Positions 54,201-64,000 of a stretch of 64,000 nucleotides of DNA are shown one piece after another. The notes below the pieces were generated by a model. The model did not search any database. It saw only the letters and a program-made list of their open reading frames with translations, and was not told the origin of the DNA. Made by a program: the position numbers and the translations under genes. Source of the stretch: Tubulanus polymorphus (lineage: Eukaryota > Nemertea > Palaeonemertea > Tubulaniformes > Tubulanidae); NCBI RefSeq assembly GCF_964204645.1, contig NC_134036.1:496001-560000 (forward strand), given 5' to 3'. Every line of letters starts with the position of its first letter. Within the stretch, counting starts at the first letter, position 1.

Positions 54201-57200
54201 AAGCTTCCAGTCAGTAAAACAATAATTTCTTCTAGATTTATTTCACAGAGTTCTAGAGAATTATTTTTATCTAGAGAATGTTTATTTGAATGTTTCTCAT
54301 TTTAAACAGCGATAAAAGATGTTCGTAAGAAAGTTGACGGGTTTAAACAGTTAATTACGGAATTACCGGAACCGAATCGTCTGCTTGTGTCGTGGATGAT
54401 CGTTCATATGACTCGTATTATACAGAGAGTAAGTTTATCATCACTCCCGATTATCACTAGGTTGCAATATCAAGACTTCAGATTAAAGACCATCATATTT
54501 TGATAGCCTATCCAACAACTGAAGGCTAATCTTAAGATTTCAGATAAAAATTTAGACTCGAGTCACAACTATGCTATTGAGCCTGGACTTGAAAAGTTGG
54601 TCTTAATTCAAAGATGATCTAAAATTGTTAGATTGGCTATAGAACCAAAATGAGCTTATACTGGTCTTAAGTTGTTAGATTGGTTATAGAACCAAAATGA
54701 GCTTAGACTGGTCTTAAGTTGTTAGATTGGTTATAGAACCAAAATGAGCTTAGATTTGTCATAAGTTGTTAGATTGACCATAGAAATAAAATGAGATTAG
54801 ACTGGTCTTTAGTGGCTAGATTGGTTATAGAACTAAGATGAGCTTAGACTGGTCTTGACTTCCCAACCCTGGATCTTGTTTTAATTCGATGAATGATTTT
54901 TTGTTTTCACAGGAGAAGGAGAATAAGATGAGTTTACAGAACGTATCGATCGTACTGAGTCCGACGATGCAGATTTCACATCGCGTTCTAAACGTCTTTT
55001 TCTCGTTCAATAAAGAATTATTCGCCGACACCGAAATCAAGAGGTCAGAAAACAATCATTAATCCTCTATAGATATTGAATACTTTAGAAACGAAATCAT
55101 CACAATCATTCATAAGAACTACTGGACCCGGTTCCACAGTTTTGGGTGAAGATTTGACTCTGAGTTGACTTATTGAAAATGAACTAATTTCAACTCCAAC
55201 TCTCGCCCAGAACTGTGGAAGCAGGGTCCTCATACATTTGCAATGATTATACGAATAACTACTCTGGATATGTGTGGAAAGTACGGTATTAGGCAAATCA
55301 GCTAAGTAGACAATACCTAAGTAGATGATAGTCTTAGACTGTAATAAGATCTTAGTCGGATGACCATAATTTTCAAGACATTTCATAGTAACTGATTACA
55401 TTAATTGGGTTATACTCCATGCTGTTTTTAGTCGATATTGGATAGAAGCAACTTGAAATATTCTGCCCAAAATGTCAGAATTATATGTATATAATTGTTC
55501 TGGTGATTGTGGGATTTTGCTCCGTACTGTTTTTAGTCTCTCGTACAATCTCAGTCTAGATAACTGACAGTATTGTTGTACTCTTCGCTATAGATACGTG
55601 CCGCCGTTGAAGCCGGCGACGTCGAGATGGTCGCTGGAATTACCGGACGCTCCGAACGCGATCGAGGAAGAACTACACAAACAGGAATCGCTACTGAATC
55701 AACTTCACAACGAAATGAGCGCCGGCAACGACGATTCGGAGATTCAGGAACAACTTTGGGAGGTCCAACGCGTCGTTACTCAACTTAAACGAAAGGTATC
55801 GTTATCTATTGTTTCTCCAGTTTCATTGAGGAATGTCGGGGAGGTCAATTTCACGAAACAGGGGGCGCTGCAGTTGCTGAAAAGTTGTTTAAAGTTAACC
55901 TGTGGATAGTTGACATAGTGACAATTAAAAGATCACAAATCAAACACATGAAGCCATTAGGATCTAGTCTATCATAGACACCTATACTGCAAGGTCGGGA
56001 AGGGGTGGTGAATTTTGAGTCCGTTGCTCAAAATGTGGTTACAGTTAACCAGTGGATAGTTGATTAAATGACAATAAAAAGTTCATTGTTACTATGGTAT
56101 TTATCCGCTGGTTATCTTTAACCAACTTTTCAGCAACGGTCCGCTGGTCTGCTAATACCAATTCTCATTTTCGATGAACTAATTAATTGACACTAAACCG
56201 AATAACTTGGCTCTCATGTGACTGTTGATGTCTATTTCTAGTTGAAATTAGCGAGAAAAGCTCAACAGCAAGCGTCGGTGAAACCGTCCCTGGCAACTGT
56301 GCCGTCGGACGGCGAAGATATCGTGTTGAATCTAGAACTACAAACTCCGAAAACCGACCAGGGTCCGTCTGTCGTCGCTACGGAAACGAAGAAAGAAAAA
56401 CCGAAAGAGGAAACAGCGGTTGAAGAACCCGAGAAGAAAGAGACGGTGGAAAAAGAGTTGGATGTTAAAAAAGAAGTGGAGATAATTAAAGAAGTGGAGG
56501 TCGTTAAAGAGGAAACTGTGGAACCGACAAAACAGACGGCGGAAGTTGTTGTCGTAGAAACTGAGGATGTTGTCGAAGAAAACAAAGTTGAAGTTGCTGC
56601 AGTTGAAGAAGAGAAGCCAAAAATAGCGGTAGAAAATCAGGAGAAACAAGACGTAAAAGTGGAGGAATCTCAGAAGATCGCCGTCGAGGAGGAAACTGAG
56701 GAAACTGAGGAGAAACAGGAATCAGTTCCTCGCGTAGAAGAGACCTGTGAAAGTAGCGATACGAAGAAACCTCAGCAGGAAATCGGTAAACATTCTTACA
56801 ATGAAATTCTCCAGATTTATCAAATGATTTATATCGGATTGTTTTTCGAAGATGCTTTCGAATTTTGTCGTTAAAGTTGAACAGGTTGAAATAACAACAG
56901 AAGTAGAACCGGCTGAAGAAACAGAAGAAGTTATCGATACGAATCAGAATCAGAGAATCGACGAAAATGAAAAACCAGACTTTTCTAAAGAGGAAGATGA
57001 AGAGTTGAAAGAGCTAGAACAACCCGAGGCTAGGAGTACTCCCGTTCAGGAGGAAATACCGCCTGTAGCGCCACCTAGAGTCTTACCAGCAGACGGAGGC
57101 GGCGAGGTGACTCCGCCTCCCTTACCTCCTCCGTCACATCCACCTCCGCAGCCGGTAACGCCCCCTCAAACGCTGGCCATCCAATCAACGACATCCGCGA

Positions 57201-59583
57201 AGAAGATCGTCGCGCCCGGGTTACAGTCTCCGCTTAAACCGGAAATACTCCACAGGAATAAAGTGAAAAATCTTAAATCACAAAGGTTTGTAAATCCTTC
57301 CATCACAGACAGGTTTCTATTGGTCTGTACCGATTCTGGAATTCCTTCCAGAATATGCTCTTCCTATACCATAATCTCGAAACCTGATAGAAGCGACCGG
57401 TAGAGAGTTCGTAATCTGTAAACCTGATAGAAGCGACCGGTAGAGAGTTCGTAATCTGTAAACCTGATAAAAGCGGCCGGTAGAGAGTTCGTAATCTGTA
57501 AACCTGATAGAAGCGGCCGGTAGAGAGTTCGTAATCTGTAAACCTGATAGAAGCGACCGGTAGAGAGTTCGTAATCTGTAAACCTGATAAAAGCGGCCGG
57601 TAGAGAGTTCGTAATCTGTAAACCTGATAGAAGCGGCCGGTAGAGAGTTCGTAATCTGTAAACCTGATAAAAGCGGCCTGTAGAGAGTTTGTAATCTGTA
57701 AACCCGATAGAAGCGGCCGGTAGAGAGTTCGTAATCTGTAAACCTGATAAAAGCGGCCTGTAGAGAGTTTGTAATCTGTAAACCTGATAGAAGCGGCCGG
57801 TAGAGAGTTTGTAATCTGTTAACCTGATAGAAGCGGCCGGTAGAGAGTTTGTAATCTGTAAACCCGATAGAAGCGGCCGGTAGAGAGTTTGTAATCTGTA
57901 AACCTGATAGAAGCGGCCGGTAGAGAGTTCGTAATCTGTAAACCTGATAGAAGCGGCCGGTAGAGAGTTCGTAATCTGTAAACCTGATAGAAGCGGCCGG
58001 TAGAGAGTTCGTAATCTGTAAACCTGATAGAAGCGGCCGGTAGAGAGTTCGTAATCTGTAAACCTGATAGAAGCGGCCGGTAGAGAGTTCGTAATCTGTA
58101 AACCTGATAGAAGCAACCAGTTGAGAATATGTAATTTGGAATTGATGTGTTCAATCAAAATCTGCTGAATATTGTTGCTTTAACCTCAGAGTGTTGATTC
58201 TTGTTTCTTATCTCGTCTTGCAGATTGAAATATCAGCACAATATTGACGAAGAGGAGGAAATGAGCGGTGATGAGGAGAGCGAAGATAGTTACGAGACCG
58301 ATCGAGATATCAGCGTTGAACATGAGAATATCGGTGAGTGTGTATAGATGATATATCTGATATTTTATATGATCATTCACATGAGTTCATATATTGCCTG
58401 TTGATCGGATTTTGGCATATTTTCAAATCCACTGACTTCATTTGAATCACCATTCTCTTTGTTGACTGAATCATTTGTTCTTCGATTGCCAGTTGTAATT
58501 AAACTTTGTTGTATTTTGTCGGCTCGTGGAGCTCTGTGTACTGCTAAAAGCTCACATGAACCACCGAGGGGTTTATTCACTTCCAATTCTTTCTCCCGGT
58601 CCACTACTGCCTTTGCTACGAGAATTATAATATGGTTTGATATTTAAATTTCTAGAACGAGATATCGATTTAACGCAACAACGTTACGAAGAAGTACAGG
58701 ACGAAGAAATGAGAGTTTTACTATTGAAGGATATGACTCTCAAACTTGAGGAAGAGGAACTGCTCGCTATTAGTAAGTTTAAAAAGAAAATCTTAATTTT
58801 TGTCGGACTCTTTGCAACTTGAAAATGATATTCTATTTTCAGGAGATGAGTTGAAGAAAAAGATCGAAACGGAACGAGACGAATTCGAACAAGTCGCTAT
58901 GGAGATCGCTGAGTTGCGTAGTATCCGTGGCGACTCGTTCGACGCAGACGACTGGACGAGTTCGGATAGTTCTTACGAGAGCGACGACGAGGAAGAACTA
59001 CAGGATATACTCGAAAATCTCATCAAAGAAAACCAACAATTAGAGGTGAATATATTCACTCCTGACAATCAGGATTATCTTTAACCAACTTTTAAACAAC
59101 TGCAGCCCCTGCCGGTTATCTTTAACTACCCTTTGAGCAACTGCAGCCCCTACTAGTTATCTTTAACCAACATTGAGCAACTGCAGCCCCTGAAGTGCAG
59201 AATAGATAATAAGACTCCACTGGTACCGGTAATCTATTCTCTATTGGGTAATACATTCAAACTGGTTGAATAATAAAACAATTTTCTATCCCCAATGTCA
59301 AAAAATCCTAAAATCTATACCAGTATTTGTCTTTACCGGTTTAAAGCTATAAAAAATGTGCCTTTCAATTTATCAGCTATTCAATCTGACCCTAGGGGGC
59401 GTTATTGTGTTTATAGATATCTGAATGTTTTCGTTTGAATTTTTTTCACGATAGAAACTGAATTCGGAATTGTGTCAGAGAATCCACGAGGAACGTCAGG
59501 CGTGTTTGACGTCGAAAGTCCAAATTCGCTTGATTCAGACCCAAACGGAGAAGTACGGAACCGGTTCGGCGAGTCTCCTGTAG
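51241..59583 (+). CDS. RALBP1: RalA-binding protein 1 (RhoGAP, Ral effector)
   Basis: Ral effector with GAP activity for Rho-family GTPases, acting in endocytosis and cytoskeletal control. Exons: 51241-51331, 51925-52069, 53240-53454, 53534-53656, 54006-54209, 54310-54428, 54913-55043, 55594-55795, 56242-56785, 56877-57285, 58224-58333, 58656-58772, 58843-59045, 59455-59583; 2,742 nt, 913 aa (human 655). Lys-rich N-terminus (about 31-150), RhoGAP domain (about 151-350) with [12 protein letters not shown], arginine finger Arg200 in [32 protein letters not shown] and [11 protein letters not shown]; the Ral-binding coiled coil follows (about 355-420, ending [14 protein letters not shown]). Residues 411-728 are an acidic, then proline-rich insertion absent from human. 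C-terminal coiled coils end the protein. The 56785/56877 intron (91 bp) is required because reading through it stops. AATAAA is at 59961. Confidence 0.95.
53838..53985. repeat. CTGTCTGT / GTGCGTCTG repeat
   Basis: About 150 bp of GTCTGTCTCTGTGCGTCTGT-type units lie just before the acceptor of the RALBP1 exon at 54006. Its pyrimidine content leads into TTTTTTTTCCACACAG. Overlapping open frames on both strands are artefacts. Confidence 0.85.
54500..54865. repeat. 47-bp tandem repeat derived from the M2 element
   Basis: About five units of TTGTTAGATTGGTTATAGAA plus CCAAAATGAGCTTAGACTGG, recognisable as the M2 interior amplified in tandem in a RALBP1 intron. Confidence 0.85.
55860..56140. mobile_element. 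Half and full M3 copies in a RALBP1 intron
   Basis: A left half begins GCTGCAGTTGCTGAAAAGTT at 55868 and fades by 55930. A full copy spans 56021-56140 with ends CCGTTGCTCAAAATGTGG and CAACTTTTCAGCAACGG. The first is preceded by AGGGGGCGCTGCAG, another CTCF-like core. Confidence 0.7.
57380..58130. repeat. 40-bp minisatellite in RALBP1, about 18 units
   Basis: Head-to-tail units AACCTGATAGAAGCGGCCGG plus TAGAGAGTTCGTAATCTGTA lie in the intron between 57285 and 58224. Variation is small (GATAA/GATAG, GACCGG/GGCCGG/GGCCTG, TTC/TTT). The unit has no stop in any minus-strand frame, so a 264-codon open frame results, with a 40-residue period from three units. Confidence 0.96.
59069..59192. repeat. 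Tandem M3 ends in the last RALBP1 intron
   Basis: Three tandem copies of the M3 terminus (GTTATCTTTAACCAAC ... GAGCAACTGCAGCCCCT), about 40 bp apart, without the opposite arm. It is similar in kind to the triplicated end of the M1 copy at 22912. Confidence 0.75.
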
Positions 59584-60818
59584 AGGGCGCAGCACTCTGT
59601 GCACTAGAGGATCTAATCAATCTGATTGGTGAAGAGATCAATGTTTCTTTGTCTCTGAAAATATGTGTTATTTAGTTAAATGAATATATGTGCATTTTAC
59701 CAAAAAAATTAGATTTTTTGGCGATTGTGAAAATCTATATTGTATTGCTGTGTATTTTCCAAGAATATGTGGAAAGTTTAGGCTACGAAAATGAATGGAT
59801 TTGAGTTAAATTTGAATGGAAATTGTTGTTATATTCCCCAGGCCTATACTACTCTCCCTTATTTCAAAACTCAATGTAATGTAATGTGTAATTAATTATT
59901 GTATCTTAAGTGTAAATGTTTTATATAAAGATTACATGTAAATAATAATCGCAAAATATGAATAAAAATGTGTAAACGCTTCCAAATGTTTTGTATATAG
60001 TTATTTCGTAAAAGGTTTAGTAGTCGGAATGAATAGGCTCCACTGAGGTAATTTTGAGGCGCCCCAAATATTGGAATATCTGAACCACTATTGCGGGACA
60101 ACGAATGCCTGTAAAAATACAAAACCTATAATTTCTGACTTCATTAATTATTCTGGTAATTAATGCATTAAAGTTTTCAATGTAACTAATTAATAAGTGC
60201 GCCGGATCAATTAAGCCCGCACCTCACTTGCCTAAGGAATTGTTGGTAAAATGTGCTATTTAGTGCTGCCATCTAGCAGCGATAAAGTTTTCCTTCAAAA
60301 TCAACCTTGTTAATGAACGCAAAAGTCGAATTTCAGTATGATTAAATAGAATATCTTATTTTCGAACGGATTCACTTGGAATATGCGGGGAATGGTGGAA
60401 TAGATTGATCGGAGCCGTTCTAAGCCGCGCGCGCACTGAGGCCAGGACGGTGCTGCCATCTACTCGCACTAGCTAATAGACCATTGCGCATGCGCTGAGC
60501 GGAGCATTTGAAATAGACGTAGAAACACTCGCGTCGCGATCAGTCGTAAATAAACCTTCAAAAAACACATCCACCAACGATGTAAGTCGAAACGGACTTC
60601 GTTTTATTCATTTTCAGGATTAGCGGATTAACGTGGCGGATTATCGGATTAATGGCGCGTCCAGAAAGCGATGCATTTAACGTTTGAAACGATAGTAAAC
60701 ATTGATCTCATTCATTGTGTGTTCGTACACAGAAAATGGCCGATTTTTGAATGAAATTTTGACATATTTAAATCGAATAAAACTGTACGCGATTTGATAA
60801 GAACTGAAGAGCAGACGG
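59584..60818. other. RALBP1 3' UTR and promoter of the next gene
   Basis: AATAAA at 59961-59966 is a likely RALBP1 polyadenylation signal. From about 60380 the sequence turns CpG-rich (GCCGCGCGCGCACTGAGG). The next gene's transcript probably begins between 60500 and 60600. Confidence 0.65.
60485..60496. promoter_or_regulatory. NRF1-like palindrome
   Basis: TGCGCATGCGCT contains the NRF1 core GCGCATGCGC, about 330 bp upstream of the next start codon in a CpG-rich patch. Binding is inferred. Confidence 0.5.
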
Positions 60819-61165
60819 ATGCAGCAGAAACCGAGTGTTGATTTCGGAGGCGGCGGGATGGAAGCGGTAGCTCCGATCAGCGTGGTAACGAGGGATCTCG
60901 TAGGGTCCGGTTGTAAGACGGAACCGATGGACCTGGCGGCTTCGCATCATCAACTGAATCAGGGTTCGACTACCGATCTGACCGGTTTGAGTTCGGTGGA
61001 AAGTCATCACGAACCCGATTCGAATTACGCGCAGATGGCGCCGACGTCGCCGGGCGTTCAGTCCGAACACGGATCGGAAAAATCTACGGCGGCGGGGACC
61101 GGGACGACGGCAGGTCACAGTACGAGAGTTGATCGTATCAGGGATGGACTCGAAAATGCTATTGA
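60819..61165 (+). CDS. First coding exon of an unrecognised, possibly nuclear protein
   Basis: 347 nt from an ATG preceded in frame by stops (TGATAA just upstream), ending at a GTAAGT donor in phase 2, so 115 codons and part of the next. The codon use is CpG-rich and clearly coding-like. The protein is low in structure, rich in Gly, Ser, Thr and His, with CKTEPMDLA (a KxEP sumoylation-like motif common in transcription factors), SGVQSEHGSEKST-like acidic/Ser stretches, and a final more helical GHSTRVDRIRDGLENAIE. I do not recognise the family; the diagnostic domain should lie in later exons beyond 64000. Confidence 0.72.
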
Positions 61166-64000
61166 GTAAGTTTTAGATTCTTTTCATTCTAAAATAACTT
61201 CTTTTTCAGTGAATAGCTGAATATATCTGACAAGGAATCCAAGATTTACGATGACCTTATTTTGTAGGATTCAATATTTCCCATCATTGTTGTCAGTTTT
61301 AGGGGAAGCCAAAACAGACGATATTCCTCAACTGTTTTTATTGCATTTTCCTGAGTTTATTTTACATTTTATTCTACAAAATGACAGTAGTTTTTATTGT
61401 AGTTTTCATAGGAATTGCCAGGTATCAGATATAGACACTTCTTGTTAAATTAGTCTAGCCATTAGTCAAAGTATGCCTCTGATTACACAGGCCCTTCTTC
61501 CTATTGTCACATTGTCTTTGGTCTTAATTTGTAAATGTTCATCCTTCTTTGTTTCTCCAGACAAAAACTCTCACCCCTAAACCACTGAAGCACTTAGGAC
61601 CTAAAAACTGTCTTATTGTCCATGATTGTAATTAGATCTTTGATTTATGACAAACAAGCCCTCAGCAGTGCACTAGGCCTCTATTGTACCACAGTAATTA
61701 GCGGTCCATTCATTTTATAGTTTGATTGTTCCCTAATTGTCCAGGTTTATTAATTATACCCAAGGCTGAACCCTTCAACTAATTTATTGATATCAATAAG
61801 TTGGCTAAATATTTCTATGATTGAAGTGGTGCTATTATCTACGAACCCTAACTCTTTATTTCACTGATTACATCCACTTTATCAGTTTGGCCAATTAAGC
61901 AAATTCTCGAATTAAGAAAAAGCAAAAATTATGATTGGTTTTAGCATTAATCCTAATAATCCCACTTGAATCAAGTTTGGCTAAAGATAGATTTTGTTAA
62001 ACATTAATATACAATGAAAGCCTGCTATAGCGTTCTGCTTGCGCGTTTGGCTAATAGATTTTAAAAGGTTTTTGTTTATTTTACCGGTCAATGTTTGGGC
62101 TATGTTCATTTGAGTCTGGTCTATGTATAGGGGACCTGATTATGGATTGTGCACCAGCAGACCCTATAGGCCTAATACATTCACCTCTACAACAATCTGA
62201 ATTCAATCCAGAATATCTGTGATAACGATTCAACTCTGATAAAATATTGCGTCATTATTGAATCGTATATCGATTTGTATTGGGTCCGCTGTGTCTAGGG
62301 TGGAGGGGGAGGGCAGGAAAGTTTGATTTCCTAAAAAGATAGAAATGTCGGTTTGATTTTTAAGAATGGTTTGATAGATAGCGAGTTAGACTTGTATTTG
62401 TACAGCTGTCCCTGAACTATGTGACCTGAGGGAAAGAACCAGTCAGGGACCGGTACACTCCGTGGTGTAACATATGGTCGGCTTGTTGTATTATTTTGAG
62501 TATTTCTCGGGGTGTATTAGACCCAGCTCTATGTCGTGTACATTACGCTTACATTGTCGGAAATATAGAAACTGCACTTGAGGATTGACAATTAAAATTG
62601 AAATGTTTTCCTGAGTTTATGATGCTACAATTTTTCGATTTTATCCTTAATTTCTTCATGATTATCGTTGCAAGGATTCATAGTGTGTTTTAATCAATTG
62701 TTAGTTAGCGGAATATTTTTCATGGATATAGAATTTTTTAAGCTTTTTTGGTTACGTTTTGTGGTAATTTCATTTCGGTCTGGCTACACGTCTTAGATGG
62801 TGTAGAAGTTTGTAGTATATACTTGAGATGCCTCGTCGACTAAACTTTATTATCCATCCTCCAAAAGTCTTAAGATTCTGTGCAATGGTATCTCGATATC
62901 TAGATGTGATGTACCTTTTCAACTTGACTGTTAATGGATAAAAAGTAATTTGAATTCAATCTGTGACTCATTTCCGTTTTAATCTCGTGCTTTGTCTCTC
63001 CTCCGGGCGGAGTAAGTTGAGTGTGCTGGAGTCTGGTGTAGGGTTTTAAAGTACTCCATGTTGTTTTATGTGAAGTTGTGTAAAGGTCATCGAGTTATTT
63101 ATATATCGAATTCAACTTTGTTTATTGGTAATGAACCTGTGCTGTTTATGAAAACATAAGCGGAAGGCACGCGCGAGCCTACTGCACTGCGCGTTCACTT
63201 ACTAGACTCTCTGGGGGTCAGATGAACTTTCTAGCAAGTCTTGGATATCTCGGCGCTTTGTTTGACGTTAACTCAGGATATCATAAATTCACCGCGGCGC
63301 GGTTCTCGCTGTTAATGAGATCTCACTATTTTATGTTCGTAAAAACAGGTCAGTTAAAATGTGAAATCGGCTTTTTTTGAAAAAATACAAAGATGGATTT
63401 AAGACATTTGAGTGACGTCTATAAACCGGACTGGACCGTGCGGTCATTGACTCTGGACCATGTGAGAGAGAGGTCATTGAGTGACCAGCTGACTTAAATA
63501 TGGATTTCTATGAGATATTGTGTTGCTCTGTTTAGTTGATAAAAAGCTTTGATAGGTCATCGCACCTGTAGGGGGGGTCAGCGCACCTGTACGTTCGGTC
63601 GCTGCGCATCAATAACAGGTGGTTTATTATACGCATCCAAACCTGTTGTTTAGAGGAATTTAAAAATGTCGTCCGTCTCTCCGCGCACACTGACTCAGTC
63701 GAGCAGTGGCGTCTATAATGAAATCTCGGTCATGGCATATATTACGCTGAACGACCCTGGATTATAGTTTGAAAGGCGCGCAATGTTTGAAATTCATGTT
63801 TTCGAGTGAAGAGATTCTCGTCGATCTTGTTGTTTATAATGAATGCGTCGCGGACGAATTTTTGAAATCGCACGGGAAAAATGGTCGATTTTTTTCGTCG
63901 GTTTGAAACGACAGGTTGTATTGTGCGTTACACAATGTTGCTTCTCTCTTGTGTCAAGTGCTGCTCTTTCTCCTCTCTTCTCCTCTCTCTCTTCTCTCTC
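61166..64000. other. Large first intron of the last gene
   Basis: No second exon with convincing coding character is visible to the end of the window. The 65-codon frame at 61251 has no domain. 63960-64000 is a CTCTTCTCC pyrimidine run that could precede a splice acceptor just outside. A GC-richer patch lies at about 63160-63310. Confidence 0.55.

Noticed and set aside
53768-54217. Frames on both strands around 53768-54217
   Set aside because: CTGTCTGT repeat artefacts; the real coding part is the RALBP1 exon 54006-54209 in its own frame.
56786-56876. Retained intron extending the RALBP1 exon to [12 protein letters not shown]
   Set aside because: Reading through meets a stop and loses the conserved C-terminal coiled coils; splicing out 91 bp restores the frame.
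57364-58158. 264-codon minus-strand frame
   Set aside because: Wholly explained by the 40-bp satellite in a RALBP1 intron; no start context or domain.
60582-60617. A 36-bp 5' UTR intron between GTAAGT and TTTTCAG before the last gene
   Set aside because: The signals look good, but 36 bp is shorter than introns normally spliced in animals; left unannotated.
1-64000. CRISPR arrays, phage or bacterial defence systems
   Set aside because: The tandem repeats lack unique spacers, and all recognisable genes are spliced metazoan genes.

Overview
This window is animal nuclear DNA. Its genes have many short exons bounded by GT/AG, separated by AT-rich introns, and they encode metazoan adhesion, signalling and metabolic proteins. 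The proteins are clearly bilaterian but not vertebrate, and the introns are crowded with minisatellites and short inverted-repeat elements. A spiralian invertebrate (mollusc, annelid or relative) is my best inference. I cannot place the species from sequence alone.

Layout. (1) 1-29524, + strand: talin, entered within FERM F2 and complete to its C-terminus, with 40 constitutive exons joining in one frame (about 2,360 residues visible). In-frame optional exons are suggested at 2877, 15626, 20909 and 24619. (2) 31592-32942, - strand: an ISOC1/2-type isochorismatase-domain protein, 4 exons, 197 aa. (3) 35322-36426, + strand: an LHFPL2-like tetraspan protein, 3 exons, 233 aa. (4) 36808-38014, - strand: a CD225/dispanin protein, 4 coding exons, 134 aa; it is convergent with LHFPL2 and starts with a 7-nt coding exon. 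(5) 42503-50215, - strand: carnitine palmitoyltransferase 1, 16 coding exons, 806 aa. (6) 51241-59583, + strand: RALBP1, a RhoGAP and Ral effector, 14 coding exons, 913 aa, with a roughly 318-residue acidic/proline-rich insertion; it is divergent from CPT1. (7) 60819-61165, + strand: the first coding exon of an unrecognised, possibly nuclear protein that continues past the window.

The neighbours do not form a pathway. Talin links integrins to actin, RALBP1 links Ral to Rho-family GTPases and endocytosis, CPT1 controls mitochondrial entry of long-chain acyl groups, and the two small multi-span proteins are membrane proteins.

The non-coding sequence is rich in structure. There are minisatellites with 60, 52, 48, 47, 46, 40, 36 and 21-bp periods. 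At least four families of small palindromic non-autonomous DNA elements are present, including nested insertions: a piggyBac-like element with TTAA flanks lies inside another element at 41429-41724, and a second nested element lies at about 23516-23667. There are also tRNA-derived SINE remnants, a tandem array of CTCF-like motifs in a talin intron, and CRE and NRF1-like promoter palindromes. I found no bacterial-type system, CRISPR array, rRNA or intact tRNA. The most notable finds are the candidate talin cassette exons and the nested-transposon record. Gene models were built by manual splicing and homology recall, with no database search.
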